Part shown: one piece after another, positions 35,342 to 42,998 of the stretch
How positions within the stretch are numbered: position 1 is the stretch's first letter
How the letters are laid out: every line of letters begins with the position of its first letter
Assembly (NCBI GenBank): GCA_002070945.1
Contig: MWEG01000004.1
Coordinates: 1 to 53,527 of the forward strand
Direction of reading: 5' to 3'
Source of the DNA: Lentisphaerae bacterium ADurb.Bin082
GTDB taxonomy: Bacteria; Verrucomicrobiota; Lentisphaeria; Oligosphaerales; Oligosphaeraceae
Length of the DNA stretch: 53,527 bases
Notes under the pieces: generated by a model
The model's database searches: none
Seen by the model: the letters and a program-made list of their open reading frames with translations, nothing else
What the model was told of the DNA's origin: nothing
Made by a program: the position numbers and the translations under genes

Positions 35342-36445
35342 TCAGGACAGTTTCGCAGCAGCATGACCGCTGCCAGGTGGGTGCAAGGACAGCGACGAGC
35401 TCTCCCGAACGATAAGATGGGCGTTGAGAGAACAAACTTCCGGTTCGCGATTGTACGGACGGGAAATGCGGTCAAGAAGAATCCGCAAGGCGTTTTCAAC
35501 GATTTGGGTCAGGGGATAAGCCACGCTGGAAAGCGAGGGAAATACTTCCGAGGCGACCGGCAAGTTGTCAAAACCGACGATCGCGATGTCCTGGGGAATG
35601 CGGTAATCGCAAAGCCTGGCCCCACGGATGAGGCGCAGGGCGACTAGGTCATGATAGCAGAAAACCCCGGTGCGGAGGCCGCGATGAATGGTCTTGAGCA
35701 GGTCGGGATTCAATTGCCCGTTGCGATGACGCAACCGATGAATCCGAGACTTCGTGAGGTCAAAGCCGTGCTCCTTCAACTCAAAGGAAAAACCGCGCAG
35801 GCGTTCGTCATGGGCAAAGTAGTCCAGGCCAAGGTAGAAAAAATCCTCGCAGCCAGTCTCCAGAAAATGCTGGGCGACCTTGCGGCCAGCAGTGAAATTC
35901 TCCACCATGACGACGCTGCACTCCAGTCCTTTAATCTGGCGGCCGACCAGCACGTAGGGTTTGTCAAGACCCTCTAAATTCGCCCGCGATTGTTCATCAT
36001 GCGCCGGACAGATCAGAAAGCCGTCCACAGAACTGGCCTTGAGCATGGCCAACTGGCTCTTTTCGTGGTTGAGGTCATAATCACTGCCGGCAGCCAAAAT
36101 GCCGACGCGATGCCGTCGACCGGCTTGCTCCAAGACATTGAGAAGACTGGAGAAAAAAGGATTGTCAAGGTTGGTGACCAAGACCCCGATTTTGCAATGC
36201 AAATCGCCAGTGAGATCGTCACGGTGCGCCAGCAAATGACGCTTGCCAACGCGCTTCAAAACGCCGAGACGCTTGAGTTCGGTGGTGACGCGATGAGCCG
36301 TGACCAGGGAAATGCCAAAGGCCTCTGCCAAGGAGCGAATCGTCATAAACGGGTCGCCGACAACGCCGTGCTCGCCAGAAGCAATCTCCGCTTGCAGCTG
36401 GGCAACGACCTGACGAGTTTTTCCAGTGTTGCTTTCGTAAAGCAT
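35342..36445 (-). CDS. GntR-HTH/LacI-type ligand-binding transcriptional regulator
   Basis: 367 residues. Residues ~8-75 are a GntR-type winged helix (TIRSLAEAFGISLVTAHRVTT). Residues ~85-350 are a LacI-type periplasmic-binding-protein fold (KIGVLVTNLDNPFFSSLLNV, DIAIVGFDNLPVASEVFPSL, LTQIVENALRILLDRI). Such hybrids, common in PVC bacteria, respond to sugars. It probably controls the flanking minus-strand block: nucleoside hydrolase and aldo/keto reductase upstream, two Gfo/Idh-type genes downstream. No clear ribosome-binding site precedes the start. Confidence 0.9.
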   Translation of the reverse strand: MLYESNTGKTRQVVAQLQAEIASGEHGVVGDPFMTIRSLAEAFGISLVTAHRVTTELKRLGVLKRVGKRHLLAHRDDLTGDLHCKIGVLVTNLDNPFFSSLLNVLEQAGRRHRVGILAAGSDYDLNHEKSQLAMLKASSVDGFLICPAHDEQSRANLEGLDKPYVLVGRQIKGLECSVVMVENFTAGRKVAQHFLETGCEDFFYLGLDYFAHDERLRGFSFELKEHGFDLTKSRIHRLRHRNGQLNPDLLKTIHRGLRTGVFCYHDLVALRLIRGARLCDYRIPQDIAIVGFDNLPVASEVFPSLSSVAYPLTQIVENALRILLDRISRPYNREPEVCSLNAHLIVRESSSLSLHPPGSGHAAAKLS

Positions 36446-36523
36446 GATGGCAAAAAGGGCAGGGCGGCTACGTGGACAAAATGACGTGAGGAGAACTCAT
36501 TGATTGTTTTTATTATATCCAGG

Positions 36524-36553
36524 GTATAACAATGGCAGCGGTAAGTATAACAA
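36524..36553 (-). promoter_or_regulatory. Direct TTGTTATAC repeats upstream of the regulator gene
   Basis: On the minus strand TTGTTATAC occurs at 36553-36545 and again at 36532-36524, 21 bp apart, with a TATAAT at 36517-36512. The upstream TTGTTA and the downstream TTATAC could serve as -35 and -10 boxes with an 18-bp spacer, or the repeats could be a regulator site. Confidence 0.35.
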
Positions 36554-36783
36554 ATATTTTCAAATGGACAACAGGAATTAAGGGAGAAGGGCTTTTTTAA
36601 GGGCAAGAGGCGAGACACTGTTGTTTTATCCGCAGATGACGTAGATTTTTCAGGGTGTTTTGTAGGGGGAAACCAGCCGCGCAGCGGCAGAAACGCTAAA
36701 GGCGCAAAATTATGTCTACCACGTCCACTATGTCTACCACGTCTACTCTGTCCACGGAGACATATAAGCGCTGACCTGACGAT
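36554..36783. repeat. Repeat-rich spacer
   Basis: Contains AGCCGCGCAGCGGCAGAAAC (like 15841), GTCCAC/GTCTACC words at 36713-36760, and CATATAAGCGCTGAC at 36761-36776, an inverted match to GTCAGCGCTTATATG at 111-126. There is no gene; it lies between the aldo/keto reductase stop and the regulator promoter. Confidence 0.55.
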
Positions 36784-37776
36784 TTATGGCAGTAGGGCGT
36801 CAATGCGAGCCAGCTCCTCCTGGGAAAACGCGATGTTGTCCAAGGCCTTGACAGCGTCAGTGATCTGAGCCGGTCGGCTGGCGCCGATGAGGACGCTGGT
36901 GACCCAATCCTGGGCTAACAGCCAGGCCAAGGCCATCTGAGCCAGGGTTTGGCCGCGTTGCGCAGCCAGGTTGTTGAGTTTTTGCAAAGTCGACAGCAAG
37001 GTTGCGGTCAGGGTCTCCGGCTTCAGAAAATGCTTGCGGGCAGCGCGGGAGTCGGGCGGGATGACGCCGGACAAGTATTTGTCGCTCAACAGTCCCTGAG
37101 CCAACGGCGAAAAGACTATGGCGCCCAGTTTTTCCTCGGGTATGGCTTGGAGCAAGCCATCGGCGTCAGTCTGGCGATTGAGGATGTTGTACCTCACCTG
37201 GTGGATGATGAATGGCGTCTTTAACTCCCGCATGATGGCCGCTGCCTGGCGGGTACGCTCCGCATTGTAGTTGGAGATTCCTGCGTAGAGGGCCTTGCCG
37301 CTTCTGACGATCTGGTCCAAGGCCAGCATGGATTCTTCCAGCGGCGTTTCAGGGTCAGGACGGTGATGGTAGAAGATATCGACATAATCGAGTCCAAGGC
37401 GCTTGAGGCTTTGGTCGCAGCTGGCGATCAAGTTTTTACGCGAACCCCATTCGCCGTATGGTCCAGGCCACATCAAGTATCCGGCCTTGCTGGAGATGAC
37501 CAGTTCATCGCGATGGTGACGCAAGTCCTGCTGCAAGATGCGTCCAAAGGTGATTTCCGCTGAACCTGGTTCAGGGCCGTAGTTGTTGGCAAGGTCAAAA
37601 TGGGTGATGCCGACGTCAAACGCCGTACGCGCCATGGCCCGGGCGTTTTCATAGACATCGATTGAGCCGAAATTATGCCAAAGGCCGAGGGAGACAGCAG
37701 GCAGTTTCAGGCCAGAGGCACCGCTGCGGCGGTAGGACATTTTGGCGTAGCGATTTGCGTCAGGAACGTACGTCAT
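36784..37776 (-). CDS. gpr: Aldo/keto reductase, L-glyceraldehyde 3-phosphate reductase (Gpr/YghZ) type
   Basis: 330 residues from the ATG at 37776 (GAAGGGAAAG upstream); the open frame to 37932 overlaps the upstream gene and is not used. It is very close in wording to E. coli YghZ/Gpr: SLGLWHNFG, THFDLANNYGPEPGSAE, KAGYLMWPGPYGEWGSRKNL, DIFYHHRPDPETP. The catalytic tetrad Asp-Tyr-Lys-His is visible. Gpr reduces small phospho-aldehydes and methylglyoxal with NADPH. It follows the nucleoside hydrolase gene by 34 bp, so the two are probably co-transcribed. Confidence 0.92.
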   Translation of the reverse strand: MTYVPDANRYAKMSYRRSGASGLKLPAVSLGLWHNFGSIDVYENARAMARTAFDVGITHFDLANNYGPEPGSAEITFGRILQQDLRHHRDELVISSKAGYLMWPGPYGEWGSRKNLIASCDQSLKRLGLDYVDIFYHHRPDPETPLEESMLALDQIVRSGKALYAGISNYNAERTRQAAAIMRELKTPFIIHQVRYNILNRQTDADGLLQAIPEEKLGAIVFSPLAQGLLSDKYLSGVIPPDSRAARKHFLKPETLTATLLSTLQKLNNLAAQRGQTLAQMALAWLLAQDWVTSVLIGASRPAQITDAVKALDNIAFSQEELARIDALLP

Positions 37777-37810
37777 TAGGATTCTTTCCCTTCGTTTTTT
37801 GGCGGCGTCT

Positions 37811-38707
37811 TCATGCGATGAGGCGTTCGAGGAGAAGATCAAGGTAGGCCTCCTTGTCTTTCCAGTCCAGAGCGGTGCGAACCGGGCGGCCAGCAGCTGT
37901 TTTCCGCATGAAACCGGCATCGTCGATTTCAATGCACAGCTCGCGCATCACCAGGAGTTCCTCTGCAAAAGCCAGATAGATGGCAACTGTATCGAAAAGC
38001 ACGGAGCTTTGCAATGGCGGGGAAGCCGCATCCAGCTTGCGCCAAACGCTGTAATTCTCTCGGATGCAACGAGGTATAGGGCGATTGGAGGCAAGAAAGC
38101 GCTGGTATCGCTCGCCAGCCAGAATGATGTTTCCGCAGGAATCAAGAGGGGTGATGGTGACGCTTTTCCACGGTGCCTTGAACACAGCCTGGGCACCACG
38201 AATATCGCCGCAGACGTTGTATTCGCTGATGACGCCCTCTGCATCGCGGTGGCCTCTGGCAATTGAGCCGAGCATGGAGATAAGATGACAGCGCGAAATC
38301 AAATCCGGATGCCGGGCGCACAAAGCCGCGACGTTTGTCAGCGGACCAATGGTGATGACAGTCGCGTCCTCGGTGCTTCGCAGCCATTCACCGGCAGCTT
38401 GAATGCCGTCCTGATGGACTTTGCCAGGATAATCTCCTAGCTGATAATTCCCGACCCAGGCCTCCTGGCGGCGAGCAGTGCGGGAAAAATCAGTGGGAAT
38501 GCCGACGCCAACCGGAACCTCGCTATGGCCGATTTCGTCAAGAATACGGCAGGTTAGACGGGCGCGGTAAAGGGTGTCGCCAGTGGCAGCAAGCACAAAG
38601 CCAAGCTGGAGTTCTGGACAGTTGAGAAGAAGGCCCAAAGCCCAAGTGTCGTCAATGTCCGTGCCAATGTCCGTGTCCAAAAGGATGTTTTTGCGCAATT
38701 GAGTCAT
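37811..38707 (-). CDS. Inosine/uridine-preferring nucleoside hydrolase family protein
   Basis: 298 residues. The family's calcium-binding signature is at the N-terminus (ILLDTDIGTDIDDTWAL), and the second region appears as GVISEYNVCGDIRGAQAVF, where N-x-x-x-D fits the family's N-D pattern. Known members cleave the N-glycosidic bond of nucleosides to base plus ribose; PVC genomes carry many divergent copies of unclear substrate. GGTGA lies before the ATG. Two 18-20-bp direct repeats upstream (38749-38787) may be its control sites. Confidence 0.88.
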   Translation of the reverse strand: MTQLRKNILLDTDIGTDIDDTWALGLLLNCPELQLGFVLAATGDTLYRARLTCRILDEIGHSEVPVGVGIPTDFSRTARRQEAWVGNYQLGDYPGKVHQDGIQAAGEWLRSTEDATVITIGPLTNVAALCARHPDLISRCHLISMLGSIARGHRDAEGVISEYNVCGDIRGAQAVFKAPWKSVTITPLDSCGNIILAGERYQRFLASNRPIPRCIRENYSVWRKLDAASPPLQSSVLFDTVAIYLAFAEELLVMRELCIEIDDAGFMRKTAAGRPVRTALDWKDKEAYLDLLLERLIA

Positions 38708-38748
38708 AATGTCACCGTTTTTTATAGGGAGTCAGCCGCCAAAAGGCA

Positions 38749-38787
38749 CCAATGTAATGTCTTTTCGCTAATGTAAGTCTTTTTCGG
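38749..38787 (-). promoter_or_regulatory. Tandem direct repeats before the nucleoside hydrolase gene
   Basis: CCAATGTAATGTCTTTTCGC (38749-38768) and CTAATGTAAGTCTTTTTCGG (38768-38787) are adjacent near-identical units, about two helical turns apart, ~45-80 bp upstream of the start at 38707. Spacing on one face of the helix fits regulator binding. A CGGTTAACCG palindrome follows at 38784-38793. Confidence 0.45.
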
Positions 38788-39356
38788 TTAACCGTCAACC
38801 AACGTGATCAAAATGCGCCAGGGTAGGGTATTGTTCCAGCCCGCCCCGCACGTAGTGCAAGCCTCAGCTTGCCATGTCGACCAACGTGTCTCATCTGTTT
38901 TGGCTCTAACGTCCACCCACTTTCGTACATTGACCAATCTCCATATAAAATGCCCTAGCCATGTCAACGGCGCAGCTGCGCGCAGCAAAGACCACATAAA
39001 CAGAATAACTTATCCGGAAGTTATCAACAAGATACGGGGAAACATAATTCAACTAACTGATAATCAATTAATTGTGATTGTCACTAACACCCGCTCAAGA
39101 TGCCTTTAATTATACATAATCTATATTATGCGACGTTATATCAGCATCTTTATCGAAAGCCCTTGAACACCTTTCCTAAGCTATCCCCAGTCCCTTTTTG
39201 GGCTGAAAATCCATGGAAGTATCTTGCCGCCGACACTATTTCACAATGTCTCAGCAACGTGCAATCTTGGCCTGTACTGGTTGCGTCATCGCGGAACTGG
39301 GTTACATTTTAGATGTCGCGCATGGGTGTCATTATTAGCTGACGATAGACATTGAC
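38788..39356. other. Gene-free stretch with one GTAGT repeat
   Basis: One copy of the GTAGTGCAAGCCTCAGCTTG family at 38852-38876, then low-complexity AT-rich DNA. I see no gene. The start of the gene at 39357 has no strong ribosome-binding site. Confidence 0.5.
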
Positions 39357-39866
39357 ATGAAACAAGACCATTCCGAAGGACAAGGTTTTGCAGGCTCTGG
39401 CGGCTCTAGCCAGCGTCGTTGCGCACATTGCGGGATGACGACGATTCTGCAAAAGAAACGCCGGTATGACGGTTTCACGTTGCTGGAGGAATACCTAGCC
39501 TGTGGTTTTTGCGGTGCTAAGGTTGAGACGGCTGAGGATTCGACGTCTAGGCAGCCTGCGACACCGGCTGGCAACGCTGGCAAACCATCTGCCGTTTCAG
39601 CGTATTTATTTGGTGGGGGGTCTAATTCTCCGTCTGGGCCTGATACTAACGGTGATTCTGTCTTGCCACCGTCAACACGCAGCGATGGTGGCTTGAATTC
39701 GGTGCGCGGCAACCGTTTCTGCCGTGATTGCCGGTACTATGTCAAGCATCCCTTTCTGAGCCGGTGTGCGCGCCATGATCGCGAGGTGGAACCCATGCAG
39801 GACTGCCCAGACTTTAGCCGGCCAGACAATCCTTCAAAGAAGGCAAAACCGCCTCTTACGGACTGA
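39357..39866 (+). CDS. Cysteine-rich, probably zinc-binding protein
   Basis: 169 residues, with two Cys-rich ends and a low-complexity, Gly/Ser/Pro-rich middle. The N-terminal part has RCAHCGMTTILQKK ... YLACGFCGAKVE, one likely zinc ribbon. The C-terminal part has FCRDCRYYVKHPFLSRCARH then DCPDF, a second Cys cluster. There is no signal peptide or membrane segment. The family is not recognised; paired metal-binding ends joined by a flexible linker suggest an adaptor. Confidence 0.65.
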   Translation: MKQDHSEGQGFAGSGGSSQRRCAHCGMTTILQKKRRYDGFTLLEEYLACGFCGAKVETAEDSTSRQPATPAGNAGKPSAVSAYLFGGGSNSPSGPDTNGDSVLPPSTRSDGGLNSVRGNRFCRDCRYYVKHPFLSRCARHDREVEPMQDCPDFSRPDNPSKKAKPPLTD

Positions 39867-39961
39867 TTGCAAGACGCCTGGTATGCGCTGGAAGTGGAGC
39901 AATAGACGAAAAAAACGCATTTAATGCATTCTATATCAAACAGTAACGACAATCATTATTA

Positions 39962-40318
39962 CATACTGCAAGCTAAAGCTTGAACTACATACGGCAAGCT
40001 AAAGATTGAACTACATGCCCTGCATGCGAGGGACATACTGCAAGCTAAAGCTTGAACTACATGCCCTGCATGCGAGGGACATACTGCAAGCTAAAGCTTG
40101 AACTACATACTCCTGCATGCGAGGAACATACTGCAAGCTAAAGCTTGAACTACATACTGCAAGCTAAAGCTTGAACTACATGCCCTGCATGCGAGGGACA
40201 TACGGCAAGCTAAAGATTGAACTGCGTACGGCAAGCTAAAGATTGAACTACATGCTCCTGCATGCGAGGGACATACGGCAAGCTGAAGATTGAACTGCGT
40301 ACGGCATGCTGCAGCCTG
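39962..40318 (-). repeat. Nine-unit array of GTAGTTCAAGCTTTAGCTTG repeats
   Basis: On the minus strand the ~26-bp unit GTAGTTCAAGCTTTAGCTTG + CAGTAT occurs nine times, sometimes back to back and sometimes with a conserved ~20-bp insert (ATGCCCTGCATGCGAGGGAC on the plus strand). Each unit holds the palindrome CAAGCT-TTAGCTTG. Unit variants differ mainly at one stem base (AAGCTTG or AAGATTG). Single relatives lie at 32013, 32039 and 38852. The inserts are all alike, so it is not a CRISPR array. Confidence 0.85.
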
Positions 40319-40327
40319 GCAATGAGC

Positions 40328-40359
40328 TACAAGCGCTCATTGCAAACTTTCCCACATTA
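40328..40359. repeat. CTACAAGCGCTCAT-CAAACTT-CACATTA motif
   Basis: Member of the family at 177-210, 16385-16420 and 47100-47129; here GCTACAAGCGCTCATTGCAA then ACTTTCCCACATTA. It lies 22 bp before the start of the lipoprotein gene at 40382. Confidence 0.55.
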
Positions 40360-40381
40360 ACCATATTTTGGCATTATTTTC

Positions 40382-41311
40382 ATGCGTAATTGGAAAAACA
40401 TGTTTATTCGTTTGGTCTTTGTCGCAGTTGTCATTTGCCTGTCGTCCTCCTGCGGCGGATTGTCAGGCCAGAAAGCCTCGTTGCAGACGGCGCCGCCCTA
40501 CCCGGCTGGAATTCGCCCTTTGCTGCTGACCATCTACCACCCCTACCCTGATTTCAGCAATTTGCCTTCCGGGGTGTCGCCTTTGCCCTCATACACTGGC
40601 TGGCCGGTGCATCGCATGGAACGCGACCTGGCACGTATGCGAGCCGTCGGTTTTGATGGAGTTTTGCTGGCCATTACCCCAAAAGATTTGGCCAATCCCA
40701 CTACTGTCGAGGCTATTGGCCAATTTCTGGCGCTGGCAGCGGCACCGCCGCCAAACTCCCCTGCCCCAGCGGCTGCTCCTGCGCCAATTTTCAAAGTCGG
40801 CCTGCTGCTGGCGCCTTCAGAACCAGTGACACTGCGGGAGGAAAATGTCACCCGATACCTGGAAAGCAAGAACCTGCTCTCGTTTGCAGCTGTCTTAATG
40901 CTTGATGGAAAGCCATTTATAGGTTTTAGCGAAAAGGTCGTCCTGATGCCAGACCCATATTCTGCTTGCAGCTGTCGCCTGTTTGGGCAGGATTGGCCGG
41001 CAATGCCTTCCGGGCAAGATGCGGGTCAATCGACATTAGGGCCGGAAGGCGTTAAGTGGGTGCGCGTTGCCGAGCATGGCGGCGGCAGTCCTGTGGACTG
41101 GGATGAAAAAACGACCCCATGGCCGGTGTCGCGCCGTCGCGGCAACGCATTTGCGGAAGGTCTTCGCCAGGCTTTTGCTCTTCAGGCCAAGATCATCATC
41201 GTTTCTTCCTGGAACAACTACCGCAACGGCAGTTTCATGGAGCCGAACACCCTGGACCATGACGAGATGAGCAAAGTCATGCGCAACATGCTGGAACAGC
41301 ATGGCTTATGA
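40382..41311 (+). CDS. Lipoprotein with GH99/WbsX-like fold
   Basis: 309 residues. A lipoprotein signal ends in the lipobox LSSSCGG. The body reads like a TIM-barrel of the GH99/GH71/WbsX type: RMERDLARMRAVGFDGVLLA, and near the C-terminus IIVSSWNNYRNGSFMEPNTL, matching the W-N-E/N-x-x-x-G-x-x-x-E-P motif of those families. A proline/alanine loop sits in the middle. It is shorter than usual (~350), so the fold may be trimmed. Endo-mannan-type glycoside cleavage is possible but not proven. No strong ribosome-binding site is seen. Confidence 0.72.
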   Translation: MRNWKNMFIRLVFVAVVICLSSSCGGLSGQKASLQTAPPYPAGIRPLLLTIYHPYPDFSNLPSGVSPLPSYTGWPVHRMERDLARMRAVGFDGVLLAITPKDLANPTTVEAIGQFLALAAAPPPNSPAPAAAPAPIFKVGLLLAPSEPVTLREENVTRYLESKNLLSFAAVLMLDGKPFIGFSEKVVLMPDPYSACSCRLFGQDWPAMPSGQDAGQSTLGPEGVKWVRVAEHGGGSPVDWDEKTTPWPVSRRRGNAFAEGLRQAFALQAKIIIVSSWNNYRNGSFMEPNTLDHDEMSKVMRNMLEQHGL

Positions 41312-41401
41312 CACTGAAAGCGAACTGCCTCGCTAAGACAGCCGCAAATTGAAGTCTTTCCTTAAATAAAATAAAAGAAGCCAGGAAATAAACGGGAAGC
41401 T

Positions 41402-41743
41402 TCATTCTGGGTTGGCGTCTTTATCAGATTCAGCTTTGGCTTGTTTCGCGGTTGATAAATCCAACCCCAAAAAAAATGTATCAGTGAATATGGATATCGG
41501 GATGTCCAGCGTGGCGAATACCACGGCCAGCACCCTTTCATCTATCCGTATTTTCCGATAGCCGTTCCAGCCGCCGCAGAGTGATTCTGGGTCGCAATGA
41601 AAAGTTATGTAGCGCAGATCCGTGCGCAGCGCAGGGTATGGCGACTTTGGGGCGCTGCCCGACAGGCTCGTACGCTCATAAATCGTCGCACAGCCAGTCA
41701 GCAGCAAAGCGACCCAGGGCAATATGACGAGATATTTTTTCAT
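41402..41743 (-). CDS. YceK/YidQ-family (DUF1375) lipoprotein
   Basis: 113 residues with the lipobox LLLTGCATI. The conserved middle and C-terminal pattern of the family is present: YPALRTDLRYI ... LDIPISIFTDTFFLGLDL, corresponding to the D-x-P-x-S-x-x-x-D-T-x-x-L-P/G-x-D pattern. Members are small outer-membrane lipoproteins of unknown role. AGGAAC and TAGGAC precede the ATG. Confidence 0.87.
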   Translation of the reverse strand: MKKYLVILPWVALLLTGCATIYERTSLSGSAPKSPYPALRTDLRYITFHCDPESLCGGWNGYRKIRIDERVLAVVFATLDIPISIFTDTFFLGLDLSTAKQAKAESDKDANPE

Positions 41744-41823
41744 GTCCTAGTTCCTGCTTTTTTCTTGAACTCTTGGCGGTTAGTCCCTCATCTTGAGCCA
41801 GATGCCAACTGCCGTTCAAGGCT

Positions 41824-42606
41824 TCAGGCCAGCAGCCGCGTCACCAAAGCGGCATTTTCCTCGACCATATTGTCGCAGTCAAGCCGGTTCATGCCGACAT
41901 TGACGACGTCGCCGGGTTTGATGTTACGCAGGGCGTAATCAAAGCCCATGACCGGGTCGATGCGGCCGGCACCAAGGATTTTGTAGGCGATGCAGGGCTT
42001 GTCCAAGGCACGGATCAATGCCACCGCCTGCGCCATGTCGTCGAGCTGGAATCTTTCACCGCCCGCCTTGGAATGGACGCTGCCGCAGTTGAAGAATGGC
42101 ACGGAATGGAAATCGACGATGTTCATGGTGTCGACCCATTCGTGAGCCTGAAGGTTGTGGGCGGCGACGCCGACTGGCACCCCTTTGGCTTTCGCATAGT
42201 TCACCCAGCCCCGGAGGGTGGAGCTGTCCTTTTCGGCGAACAACCGGTCAATCAAGCCGCCATGAAAAAACATGGCTTGGCAGCCGATAGCGGCCACCCG
42301 GTCGATGGCTTCTTCCATGCTCTCGTAGGTACGAAAGGAGACCTGCGCTATCCATTGCATCGGCCCGCCCATGGCCAGATAGCGCTGCGTCGTCTCAATG
42401 ACGTGCGCAGTCTCATTGTTGGTGACAAAGGTGTTGATGCCGGCATTCCAGGCCCGATCCCAGGTTTCCAGAATCCGCTCCGGCGTATAGTAAGTGCGCA
42501 TCGCGTCGTCCCGAGCCTTGTTCTGATGGCTAAAACCGCCAAACGGATTTGCTCCGATCAGCAAACGCGTCATCGTCAATCCGCAAAAATCGACTGTCGG
42601 CAACAT
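41824..42606 (-). CDS. TIM-barrel-like protein of unknown function
   Basis: 260 residues from the ATG at 42606 (GGCAGGAACG upstream); the frame is open to 42684 but the extra residues look unstructured. The sequence has TIM-barrel-style alternation (TRLLIGANPFGGFSH, GINTFVTNNETAHVIET, GCQAMFFHGGLIDRLF, GVPVGVAAHNLQAHEW, KPCIAYKILGAGRI). It resembles aldo/keto-reductase-like or xylose-isomerase-like barrels common in PVC genomes. A catalytic set cannot be assigned. Confidence 0.75.
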   Translation of the reverse strand: MLPTVDFCGLTMTRLLIGANPFGGFSHQNKARDDAMRTYYTPERILETWDRAWNAGINTFVTNNETAHVIETTQRYLAMGGPMQWIAQVSFRTYESMEEAIDRVAAIGCQAMFFHGGLIDRLFAEKDSSTLRGWVNYAKAKGVPVGVAAHNLQAHEWVDTMNIVDFHSVPFFNCGSVHSKAGGERFQLDDMAQAVALIRALDKPCIAYKILGAGRIDPVMGFDYALRNIKPGDVVNVGMNRLDCDNMVEENAALVTRLLA

Positions 42607-42998
42607 CGTTCCTGCCCGCCTTTCCTGAATATCGTCACAACATTGCTTTCGCCTGCCTTTGCCGGCGCTTGCGCTCCTGTTCATGGAGTCAAACCTGCTT
42701 TGCTGCCACTACCATAACTCCGGTCGCGCTCTAAATCAAATTCATCATGCTGTACCCGTCTGCCTCTGTCAAACTAAATGTGTTTGGCAGCATTCCAGAT
42801 AATGCGTTTATTTTCTCAAATTGAGCCAGGTGATTAAATATCCCAGGATAAACTTGAAAAACTAATTGATGGCGGTTAGAGTACTTTTTTGCGGGTTCAT
42901 GTTGCTTCGTTGGGTTTGGAAGACACGTCTGGGTGATGTGAGCCGGCTCGCAGTATCATAGCAACTGTTATTCGGTCAAGAACATAGTCCCTAATGGG
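42607..42998. other. Gene-free stretch with two dispersed repeats
   Basis: 42764-42832 is the second copy of the ~70-bp repeat also at 23157-23225. About 42950-43010 matches 19-75 and runs into the start codon of the next gene. No gene is seen otherwise. Confidence 0.55.

Noticed and set aside
39962..40318. CRISPR-like array
   Set aside because: The intervals between repeat units are either absent or filled by one conserved insert, units are palindromic and imperfect, and no cas gene is near.
40382..41311. Complete GH99 enzyme assignment
   Set aside because: The C-terminal motif fits, but the protein is short and the catalytic residues cannot be placed, so only a likeness is claimed.
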